From Prosthecobacter debontii (GTDB taxonomy: Bacteria; Verrucomicrobiota; Verrucomicrobiia; Verrucomicrobiales; Akkermansiaceae): a stretch of 38,186 nt of DNA. The stretch lies in the NCBI GenBank assembly GCA_945869855.1, contig CAMBQC010000008.1, positions 1-38,186 of the forward strand, in the 5' to 3' direction. Positions 28,356 through 38,186 of this stretch are shown here, one piece after another (the first letter of the stretch is position 1; the number at the start of each line of letters is the position of its first letter). Under the pieces are notes generated by a model. The model was not told the origin of the DNA and ran no database searches. It saw nothing but the letters and a program-made list of their open reading frames with translations. The position numbers and the translations under genes are program-made.

Positions 28356-29236
28356 TCCGCGGTCGGTCGTTCAAGGGACCAGCGGAGCAGTTTTTCGGAA
28401 TCCGACCAGATGTTCGGCGTGTTGGATTTCAGCACCACGCAGACCACGGAGCACCCGTTGAGGCTGCCGGTGGAGATCAGGCAGCGGCCCGAGGCGTTGG
28501 TGGTGCCGGTTTTCATGCCATCGACGTAGGGCAGGGTCTTGAGCAGCTTGTTGGTATTTTCTATCTGACGCGTTCGCCCGTCGTTGTAGGTGAAGGTGAA
28601 GGATTTTGTGGCGGCGTAGGAGCGCAGCAGCGGGCTGCGGTAGGCGGTGCGGGCGGCGATGGCCATGTCGCGGGCGGTCGAATACTGGCCGGGCTCGGTG
28701 AGGCCGTGCGGGTTCACGAAGTGTGAGTTGCGCATGCCGAGCTGCTGGCACTTGTTATTCATCAGCGCGGAAAAACCCTCCACACTGCCGCCGATGTCGC
28801 GGGCCAGCGCGCGGGCCACGTCGTTCGCGCTTTTTATCATCAGCACCTTCAGTAGCTCGCGGCGCGTGTAGCGTTCGCCGGGCTTGAGGTAGAGCTTGGT
28901 CGGCTCGCAGGCGGTGTCATAGGCGGAAATGACAACGGGCTTGTCGATGTTGCCCGCGTCCAGCACGCATAGGGCGGTGATGATTTTCTGCGTGGACGCC
29001 ACGGGGCGTACGCTGTCGGCGTTCTTCGCGTAAAGGTTCCGCCCGCTTGCCAGATCCACCACGATGACGCTCTCGGCGGCCACCGGCGGCGGGGGGGTGC
29101 GCGGGATGGCGGCGACCCGTATCGCTTCCCCGACATTCTGGCGGTTGCCGGACGGGCGCGGCGGTGGGTTTCCCCCGCAGGAGGTGATGGAAAGGATGGC
29201 GAACAGGCCAAGTGCGAGCGGTCGCAGAAAAATCAT
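28352..29236 (-). CDS. D-alanyl-D-alanine carboxypeptidase (S11, lipoprotein)
   Basis: A 294-residue penicillin-binding protein of the DacA/PBP5-like family, trimming the terminal D-Ala of peptidoglycan stem peptides in the periplasm. The three catalytic motifs are present: SxxK at Ser81-Lys84 (STQK), SxN at 136-138 (SAN) and KTG at 242-244. The signal peptide ends LSITSC with Cys20 as a probable lipidation site, so membrane attachment is by lipid rather than the C-terminal amphipathic helix of PBP5. ATG 29236 is chosen for this signal peptide; the upstream open frame to 29422 is not protein-like. The gene is coupled to bioF by an ATGA overlap. The 212 bp upstream show nothing specific. Confidence 0.9.
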   Translation of the reverse strand: MIFLRPLALGLFAILSITSCGGNPPPRPSGNRQNVGEAIRVAAIPRTPPPPVAAESVIVVDLASGRNLYAKNADSVRPVASTQKIITALCVLDAGNIDKPVVISAYDTACEPTKLYLKPGERYTRRELLKVLMIKSANDVARALARDIGGSVEGFSALMNNKCQQLGMRNSHFVNPHGLTEPGQYSTARDMAIAARTAYRSPLLRSYAATKSFTFTYNDGRTRQIENTNKLLKTLPYVDGMKTGTTNASGRCLISTGSLNGCSVVCVVLKSNTPNIWSDSEKLLRWSLERPTAE

Positions 29237-29434
29237 TCCCGGAAGATGCGGGCGAAGGGGTTTGCGGTCAAACACGAAGACGGGGGGGGCACCGCCCACC
29301 ATCGCGCGGGGCGAAGGCCTTTCGCGCTCAACCCAGAGTCGGGAGAAATATGAAATAGCTGATCCTGACCACAAGGGAAGTTGATTCTGCGGAGGACCTG
29401 TAGAACATGGAATCTGCTTCAAAATGAATGGCCT

Positions 29435-29473
29435 GCACCATCCTCCGCTCAGGGGCAGCTATCGCTTGCCCCT
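29435..29473 (+). repeat. 39-bp repeat, copy 1
   Basis: Begins GCACCATCCTCCGCTCAGGG and ends CTATCGCTTGCCCCT. It matches copy 2 at 29812-29850 at 37 of 39 positions in the same orientation. It encodes the last residues and stop of the GIY-YIG gene on the opposite strand. Confidence 0.85.
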
Positions 29474-29727
29474 CGTGGTGAGTTTTCTTCAAAGTGCCTC
29501 TTGGCGAAAGCCCTGCCGGAGCCGCTTTTGAGGTATCGCTCGAAGTTCCGCGCTAAGTTTTCCGTTTCGAAAGCGAAATAGATTTGGAGCTTCCAAGGCG
29601 CGAATTTCGCGGTGTGGGGGCATTTGCGGCGGTTGTGCTCGGCCAAACGGATTTTCAGATCGGAGGTATGTCCCGTGTAATGCCTTTCGGGGTATTCGAT
29701 GCTGCGAAGGACGTAGGTGTAGTGCAT
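29449..29727 (-). CDS. Small GIY-YIG domain protein
   Basis: A 92-residue single-domain GIY-YIG protein of the YhbQ/UvrC-N-like type. The motif is diverged: YTYVLRS stands for GIY and HYTGHTSDLKIRLAEHN for YIG plus the Arg helix. APWKLQIYFAFETENLARNFERYLKSGSG completes the domain, including the Glu of the active site. Stand-alone members are common, and their roles in repair or mobility are mostly unproven. The gene lies between two near-identical 39-bp direct repeats, and its last six residues and stop are encoded inside one of them. It lies directly downstream of tmRNA on the same strand. Confidence 0.85.
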   Translation of the reverse strand: MHYTYVLRSIEYPERHYTGHTSDLKIRLAEHNRRKCPHTAKFAPWKLQIYFAFETENLARNFERYLKSGSGRAFAKRHFEENSPRGASDSCP

Positions 29728-29755
29728 GGACTCTGCTGTTAGATGGCTGGCCTGC

Positions 29756-29813
29756 CGAGCCGTAGCTCAGGGGTGTTTCGGCCCGCCTGCGTGCTGGCGC
29801 ACTACGGCGCGGC
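29756..29813. repeat. 58-bp palindromic insert next to repeat copy 2
   Basis: Both 39-bp repeats are preceded by TGGCCTGC, but at copy 2 a 58-base block separates TGGCCTGC (29748-29755) from ACCATCC (29814). The block carries an internal stem GCCGTAG (29759-29765) / CTACGGC (29802-29808). Its start reads like a tRNA 5' end but no tRNA can be folded. Confidence 0.5.
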
Positions 29814-29850
29814 ACCATCCTCCGCTTAGGGGCCGCTATCGCTTGCCCCT
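29812..29850 (+). repeat. 39-bp repeat, copy 2
   Basis: Near-identical to copy 1 at 29435-29473 (two mismatches). Unlike copy 1 it is continued by the complementary arm AGCGGAGGATGG, making a long hairpin that runs into the tmRNA 3' end. Confidence 0.85.
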
Positions 29851-29863
29851 GAGCGGAGGATGG
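29815..29863 (-). terminator. Hairpin at the tmRNA 3' end
   Basis: A perfect 12-bp stem CCATCCTCCGCT / AGCGGAGGATGG, extended inside by GGGGC / GCCCC pairing. The outer arm includes the CCA end of tmRNA (29861-29863). It probably serves termination or 3' processing of tmRNA. No T-run follows. Confidence 0.55.
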
Positions 29864-30217
29864 TGGAGGCGAGGGGAGTCGAACCCCTGTCCGGAACGCC
29901 ATCTACGCAGGCTTCTACACGTTTAGCGGATCATCTGGTGTTTCGGAATGGCTGGGCCGACCCGCCGCGTTGCTTTTCCTAGGATCCTGTTTTTTCTCGA
30001 CCGGATGCCCGTTTCCCCGGCTCCCGATCCAGTCTGCTAAGTTTCGCCGCCTCCCTTAACAGACATCAGGGATTTGACGTGGCCGTCAATTAAGCAGCCA
30101 ATGCGAGCTCGTTGGAGTCTGCATTTATTTGTTTTGAACGGCTTTTAAGGAGGCCAGCCGATCAACCTCCACGTGCAGCCAGCGCTTCAGACATTCCGTC
30201 GAAACCAGAACGCCCCC
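29861..30217 (-). ncRNA. ssrA: Transfer-messenger RNA (tmRNA)
   Basis: One-piece tmRNA of about 357 nt. The 5' end reads GGGGGCGTTCTGGTTTCGAC. The 3' end has the T-arm and acceptor GGGGTTCGACTCCCCTCGCC followed by TCCACCA, pairing with the 5' GGGGGCG. The sequence GCTAAACGTGTAGAAGCC near the 3' end is the conserved tRNA-like/pseudoknot junction. The CCA is encoded. tmRNA with SmpB rescues stalled ribosomes. It lies between an AraC-type regulator and the GIY-YIG gene, on the minus strand. Confidence 0.95.
30090..30122 (-). other. tmRNA tag-peptide reading frame
   Basis: Within tmRNA, GCA at 30122 starts the tag ADSNELALAA followed by TAA. The bases just before the resume codon are ATAAAT. If translation resumed one codon earlier, the tag would gain an N-terminal Asn. 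The LAA ending fits ClpXP-type degradation tags. Confidence 0.85.
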
Positions 30218-30290
30218 ATTCGCCAAGCGCAAACAATCTAACGTAGTGTTGGTGTTATTCAAAGGCAAATTTTGATAAACAAAGGTTCGC

Positions 30291-31037
30291 TCAGGGTGCT
30301 TCGATATGGGCGCGGATCGTCGCTCGGAGTTTCAGCCGATATGCCCGAGGTGTGATGCCTTGCTCCTCGCGGAAGCGTTTTCCGAAATCGCTAGCATCAT
30401 AGAATCCGCAGCGCCAAGCGATCTCGGAAAGCGGTAGGTTGGTGCGGGCGAGAAGATCCTTGGTCGTTTCAATTCTTTGCCTCAAAATGTAGCGGCGCGG
30501 CGACATGCCCATTATGCCACGGAAAACGCGGTTGAACTGGCTTTGTGAGTAGTGGCATGATGACGCTAATTCAGCAGTGGAAATGTTCCTTGGCTCATCC
30601 GAATGAATCCGTTTCAGTGCGGGTTCGATCCTTGCGAAGGGTTGCGTCATACCCGCCGCGCCGGAAATTTCATACATCACCCCGGCGACGCCGCAGATGC
30701 TGCCGTCGCCGTCCCGCACCGGTGTCTTGCGCGAAACCCACCAGCGTAGAATCCCCTTCGCACCGGGCACCATCCAGGCGCGGTTCGGGGTCGGTGCGCC
30801 GGTTTTCATCACCTCCATGTCCTCGGCGCGGTATTGCTCCGCGATCGCCGCGTCGTGCAGGTCGTGGTCGCCGAGTCCCAATGCGCCGCCGGGCGGAAGG
30901 CCATGGAATTCCTCGAAACGGCGGTTGCAGCGGATGAAGATCCCTTCCGCGTCCTTTACGTAGAAAACAAGCATCGGCAGATCATCGAAAAGCGCGGCGA
31001 TGGCGTTTTCGGGGCGGGGGAGCGCCTTTTTGCTCAT
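30291..31037 (-). CDS. AraC-family regulator with PAS sensor domain
   Basis: A 248-residue transcription factor. The N-terminal PAS domain (about 12-128) contains DLPMLVFYVKDAEGIFIRCN and a PAC-like segment WWVSRKTPVRDGDGSICGV. The C-terminal AraC DNA-binding domain (about 148-245) has two helix-turn-helix units: ISTAELASSCHYSQSQFNRV and PLSEIAWRCGFYDASDFGKR, with GITPRAYR at the end. The PAS domain should sense a small ligand or cofactor, not identifiable here. It is divergent from the DUF1549/DUF1553 gene across a 70-bp gap, so it may control that gene. Confidence 0.9.
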   Translation of the reverse strand: MSKKALPRPENAIAALFDDLPMLVFYVKDAEGIFIRCNRRFEEFHGLPPGGALGLGDHDLHDAAIAEQYRAEDMEVMKTGAPTPNRAWMVPGAKGILRWWVSRKTPVRDGDGSICGVAGVMYEISGAAGMTQPFARIEPALKRIHSDEPRNISTAELASSCHYSQSQFNRVFRGIMGMSPRRYILRQRIETTKDLLARTNLPLSEIAWRCGFYDASDFGKRFREEQGITPRAYRLKLRATIRAHIEAP

Positions 31038-31107
31038 GCGCGGATGTTACCATAAATTAGCGGATACGGCATGGAAAATCAGTGCGATCCCGTCGTATAA
31101 TGCTGCA

Positions 31108-34100
31108 ATGCGTTTCTCCCTGACAATCATCGCCTTCCTGATGCCCGGTCTGCTCTCAGCGGAAAAGGTCGATTTCAACACCCAGATCCAGCCCATTCTT
31201 TCGGAAAACTGCTACGCCTGCCACGGCCCCGACGAGGCGACGGTGGAGGGCGGGCTTCGTTTCGACGACCGCACGCTCGCGCTGAAAGGCGGCGACAGCG
31301 GCAAGGCTATCGTCCCGGGCGATCCGGCGAAATCCCTGATCATGGAGCGCATCCTCCATAGCGACCCCGACGAGGTCATGCCGCCCCCGGATAAAAAGGA
31401 GCGCCTGAAACCGGAGCAGGTCGCGCTGATCAAAAGGTGGATCGAGGAGGGCGCGGAGTGGGGCGTGCATTGGGCTTTCATCACACCACAGCGCCCGCCC
31501 GTGCCCGCCGTGAAGAATGCCAAGTGGGTGAAAAATCCCATCGATCATTTCGTCCTCGCGAAGTTGGAGTCACAGAAACTCGCACCCTCGCCGGAATCCG
31601 ACGCCGCCACACTTCTACGCCGCCTCTCGTTGGATCTAATAGGTCTGCCGCCGACCCCGGAGGAGCTTGCCGCGCCCTTCCATTACACCAGGGAAACCGA
31701 GCGCCTGATTTCCAGCCCCCGCTTCGGTGAGCGCTGGGCGCGGGAGTGGCTCGACGCGGCGCGTTACGCCGACTCCGCGGGCTACGAGAAAGACCTGCCG
31801 CGCTACCACCATTTCTACCGCGACTGGGTGGTGGACGCGATGAACGCGAACATGCCTTACGACGAGTTCATCATCAAGCAGCTCGCCGGTGATCTGCTGC
31901 CCGGCGCCACGCAGGACGACCGCATCGCCACCGGTTTCCTACGAAACTCCATGACGAATGAGGAGGGCGGCGCGAAGCCCGAGCAGTTCCGCATCGAGGG
32001 CATCTTCGACCGCATTGATGCCATCGGTAAATCCGTGATCGGCCTCACCGCCCAGTGCGCGCAATGCCACACGCACAAATACGATCCGCTCACCCACGAC
32101 GAATACTTCGGCATGTATGCGTTCCTAAACACCATCGAGGAAACCTCCATCCCGGCGCTGTCTAAGGAGGATAGGCTGACCACCGATGAGATCCTCGCGA
32201 AGATCGCTGCCATCGACACCTCGCTCCGGGAGAAAGCGCCGGAGGCGGAGGTCGCGTTCGTGAAATGGCAGCAGGAAATGCTAGCCCTGCCGCGTACGCA
32301 GTGGCACGCGCTGGAACTTTATCAGCTCGGCGATTCCGGCCAGAAATACTGGAACCTGCCCGACAAGTCCGTGATCAACATGGGCTACGCGGCGACAAGG
32401 GGAGGGGAGTCGTTCACTTCATCCCTGGAGATTCCGGAAATCCGCTCCGCGCGGCTCGAGGTCATGACCGACCCCTACCTGCCTATGAACGGACCCGGGC
32501 GCTCCTCGCGCGGCACGGGAGCGCTCACCGAGTTCGTCCTCAAGGCTGGCACCGATCCCGCGAAGCTCACCAAGCTCGCTTTCAACAAGGCCACCGCCAG
32601 CGTCAGTCCGCCGGTCACGCCTCTCGATCCGATGCGTTTCCCCGCCAACGCCGACCGCAAGCCCGACGACCGCACCACCGGCCCCGCCGCGTTCGCGCTG
32701 GACGGCAACCCCAAGACCGCATGGACGAACGAGCGAGACGCCGCCCGCAACAACGACCCCGCCGTCCTCACCTTCGAGCTGCCCGAACCGTTCAAGGGCG
32801 GCGGCACAGTCCACTTCGACTACAACCTCTCCATGAACCACGGCGGCTTCAACTCCGACGACACCCAGACCTACAACCTCGGCCGCATCCGCGTCTCTGT
32901 CGCCGCAACGTTGCCGAACGCCCTCGACAACCTCCCGCCGCTCGTTCGCGAGGCGCTGGAAACGCCCGCCGGGAAACGCACCTCGGATCAGTCCGCACGG
33001 CTCTTCGCACACTGGCGGGAAAGCAACCCGGCCTTCGCTGCCGAGACCGCTGATATCGAGAAACTCTACGCGAAAGTCCCGCAGCCGACATGGGCGCTCG
33101 TCGCCGCCGAGACGAACCACGAACGCGAGACCCGCCTCTTTGAGCGCGGTGAGCAGACACATCCGAAGCACGTCGTGAAACCCCACGTGCCCGCCTTCCT
33201 CCACCCGCTCCCGCCCGGCGATCCCGAGTCGCGCCTGACCTTCGCGAAATGGCTGGTCGATCCGAAATCGCCCACCACTGCGCGCCGCATGGTGAACAGC
33301 TTGTGGCAGGCGTATTTCGGAATCGGTCTGTTGGAAACCTCGGAGGACTTCGGTCACCAGGCCGCGCGGCCTTCGCATCCGGAGCTGTTGGATTGGCTTG
33401 CCGTGGAGTTCATGGAAAGCGGCTGGGACATGAAACACATCCACCGCCTCATCGTGCAGAGCGCGACCTACCGCCAGGCATCCCCGGCCACTCCGGCGCT
33501 GCGCGAAATGGATCCGAAGAACCGCCTGCTCGCCCGTGGCGCACGGATCCGGGTTCCTGCGGAAACAGTCCGCGATATTCAGCTCGCCACTTCCGGCCTG
33601 TTGGATGGGAAAATGGGAGGACGCAGCGTGTTCCCGCCCGCACCCGGCTACCTTTTCCAACGACCCGTCTCCTACGGTCCGAAGACCTGGGATGTGGAAA
33701 CCGACTCGAACCGCTACCGCCGCGCCCTCTACACCTTCCGTTTCCGCTCCGTTCCCTACCCGATGCTCGTCGCCTTTGACGCGCCCTCCGGAGCGATTTC
33801 CTGCGCCCGCCGCAGCATCTCCACCAGTCCCATGCAGGCTTTGGTGACTCTGAACGAACAGGTCTCCGTGGAGGCTGCGCTTGGACTCGCCCACATCATT
33901 CTAACAGATATCGGGACTGTGGAGGAAAGGTTGTCCCGCGCCTTCATTCGCTGTACCTCCCGCGTGCCGGATGCGGAGGAAATCGCCGCGCTGAAATCCA
34001 TTTATGAGACCACTCTTGCCGCTGATCCCTCCGAGGCGAAACTTCTCCTAGAAAACCACAACCCCGTCACCCTCGATCTCTCCGCCCACCCCTTGCCCGA

Positions 34101-34167
34101 TCTCGCCGCCGCCACCGCCGTCGCCCGCGTCCTCCTCAACCTCGACGAAACGATCACGAAGAACTAA
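31108..34167 (+). CDS. Cytochrome-like DUF1549/DUF1553 (PSD1) protein
   Basis: A 1019-residue exported protein with the planctomycete/verrucomicrobial layout. A signal peptide (about 1-18) precedes a PSCyt1-type cytochrome domain with the haem motif CYACH (35-39). Then come a DUF1549 region containing LRRLSLDLIGLPPTPEEL, GERWAREWLDAARYADS and a second haem-like motif CAQCH (317-321), an inserted beta-rich domain (about 420-620), and a DUF1553 region with RLTFAKWLVDPKSPTTARRMVNS and RALYTFRFRSVPYPM. Proteins of this kind pair with DUF1501 partners. They are suspected to act in periplasmic redox or polysaccharide/sulfatase pathways, but no activity is established. ATG 31108 is chosen for the signal peptide. 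The frame is open back to 31000. Confidence 0.92.
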   Translation: MRFSLTIIAFLMPGLLSAEKVDFNTQIQPILSENCYACHGPDEATVEGGLRFDDRTLALKGGDSGKAIVPGDPAKSLIMERILHSDPDEVMPPPDKKERLKPEQVALIKRWIEEGAEWGVHWAFITPQRPPVPAVKNAKWVKNPIDHFVLAKLESQKLAPSPESDAATLLRRLSLDLIGLPPTPEELAAPFHYTRETERLISSPRFGERWAREWLDAARYADSAGYEKDLPRYHHFYRDWVVDAMNANMPYDEFIIKQLAGDLLPGATQDDRIATGFLRNSMTNEEGGAKPEQFRIEGIFDRIDAIGKSVIGLTAQCAQCHTHKYDPLTHDEYFGMYAFLNTIEETSIPALSKEDRLTTDEILAKIAAIDTSLREKAPEAEVAFVKWQQEMLALPRTQWHALELYQLGDSGQKYWNLPDKSVINMGYAATRGGESFTSSLEIPEIRSARLEVMTDPYLPMNGPGRSSRGTGALTEFVLKAGTDPAKLTKLAFNKATASVSPPVTPLDPMRFPANADRKPDDRTTGPAAFALDGNPKTAWTNERDAARNNDPAVLTFELPEPFKGGGTVHFDYNLSMNHGGFNSDDTQTYNLGRIRVSVAATLPNALDNLPPLVREALETPAGKRTSDQSARLFAHWRESNPAFAAETADIEKLYAKVPQPTWALVAAETNHERETRLFERGEQTHPKHVVKPHVPAFLHPLPPGDPESRLTFAKWLVDPKSPTTARRMVNSLWQAYFGIGLLETSEDFGHQAARPSHPELLDWLAVEFMESGWDMKHIHRLIVQSATYRQASPATPALREMDPKNRLLARGARIRVPAETVRDIQLATSGLLDGKMGGRSVFPPAPGYLFQRPVSYGPKTWDVETDSNRYRRALYTFRFRSVPYPMLVAFDAPSGAISCARRSISTSPMQALVTLNEQVSVEAALGLAHIILTDIGTVEERLSRAFIRCTSRVPDAEEIAALKSIYETTLAADPSEAKLLLENHNPVTLDLSAHPLPDLAAATAVARVLLNLDETITKN

Positions 34168-34173
34168 CTTTCA

Positions 34174-34203
34174 AAAATTCAAATTTCAAATCTCAAGGAA
34201 GAG
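34174..34203 (+). repeat. Solo shortened copy of the S23-element repeat
   Basis: Reads AAAATTCAAATTTCAAATCT then CAAGGAAGAG: the 23854 repeat lacking about 7 internal bases. It lies 6 bp after the DUF1553 gene stop and before the DUF1501 gene. An ATG follows immediately (34204) and opens a 7-codon frame ending TGA at 34227. Confidence 0.75.
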
Positions 34204-34215
34204 ATGGATTCTTCC

Positions 34216-34238
34216 ACCGCTCACTGATCACCGCTCAC
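34216..34238. repeat. Direct repeat ACCGCTCAC in the DUF1501 leader
   Basis: ACCGCTCAC occurs at 34216-34224 and 34230-34238, separated by TGATC, within the leader just upstream of the DUF1501 start codon. Confidence 0.35.
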
Positions 34239-34249
34239 CCGGCACTCTT

Positions 34250-35677
<1,428 letters not shown>

Positions 35678-35680
35678 CAC

Positions 35681-35765
35681 GGAGAAGGACGCCTCCGGCT
35701 CCTTTGCGGAGAATCGGGAACGTTTCGATCGTCTTGGGGAGAAGGAGCAGGAGGCGTCCTTCTCC
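35681..35765. repeat. Long inverted repeat (24-bp arms)
   Basis: Arms at 35681-35704 and 35742-35765 pair over 24 bp with one mismatch (outer GGAGAAGGACGCCTCC perfect over 16 bp) around a 37-base loop. It starts 3 bases after the DUF1501 stop. It may terminate that operon or be a small palindromic element. The right arm is followed by ATATTC rather than a T-run. Confidence 0.7.
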
Positions 35766-35854
35766 ATATTCACAACGGGAGCTTAGGATTGACCGCCCGC
35801 AGGTTTTCCAATATATACGATTTGTTTCTTAATTCATCCCAACACGCCTCTCCC

Positions 35855-38186
<2,332 letters not shown>

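Noticed and set aside
29759..29808. Possible tRNA (GCCGTAGCTCAGGGG-like start)
   Set aside because: No T-arm GGTTCRAAT sequence, no anticodon stem and no acceptor pairing of tRNA length; it is a simple inverted repeat.
29728..30217. Integrative element attachment site at tmRNA
   Set aside because: No integrase and no direct copy of the tmRNA 3' end were found in the window; the nearby repeats are a different sequence.
32419..33894. 491-codon minus-strand frame across the PSD1 gene
   Set aside because: Shadow of the DUF1549/DUF1553 coding frame; composition is unlike a protein and no motifs are present.

Overview
The window looks like a chromosomal stretch from a G+C-rich member of the Verrucomicrobiota, probably Verrucomicrobiales (Luteolibacter- or Akkermansiaceae-like). 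The grounds are a planctomycete/verrucomicrobial gene pair (a cytochrome-like DUF1549/DUF1553 protein followed by a DUF1501 protein), a PEP-CTERM-anchored subtilase, a tmRNA whose tag ends in ELALAA, and many weak Shine-Dalgarno sites. Placement is by gene content only. A planctomycete relative is less likely but not excluded.

Layout. 1-9.6 kb is housekeeping: SanA-like envelope protein, secreted beta-propeller, malate/lactate-type dehydrogenase, tsaD, gdhA, a PEP-CTERM subtilase, an NtrC-like regulator and upp. 9.7-12.6 kb is a lower-G+C island: a controller gene, a Dcm/M.EcoRII-type cytosine methyltransferase and an EcoRII-type restriction endonuclease, joined by 4-bp stop/start overlaps. 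12.7-20 kb holds acnA, a two-module AhbA/AhbB-like protein, a CCA-adding-type nucleotidyltransferase, an RlpA-like lipoprotein and a D-2-hydroxyacid dehydrogenase.

20.1-27.1 kb is a minus-strand cluster (MoxR ATPase, membrane/periplasmic protein, ABC ATPase, ABC permease, secreted protein). It is interrupted by a 463-bp unit consisting of an S23/IVP-type four-helix-bundle gene between 36-bp inverted repeats. Two further gene-less copies of the repeat lie at 22.7 and 34.2 kb. This unit is the best candidate for an undescribed small mobile element here. 27.2-30.2 kb has bioF, a DD-peptidase, a small GIY-YIG protein between near-identical 39-bp repeats, and tmRNA.

30.3-38.2 kb has an AraC/PAS regulator divergent from the DUF1549/DUF1553 and DUF1501 pair, then a large hairpin, then a gene running off the window end. 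That last gene encodes a predicted pseudokinase with a membrane anchor, coiled coil, two C-type-lectin-like domains and an acidic hexanucleotide-repeat tail.

No tRNA, rRNA, CRISPR array, prophage or classical insertion sequence was recognised, and no gene-free stretch exceeds 300 bases. Several gaps hold short palindromes that look like members of dispersed repeat families.
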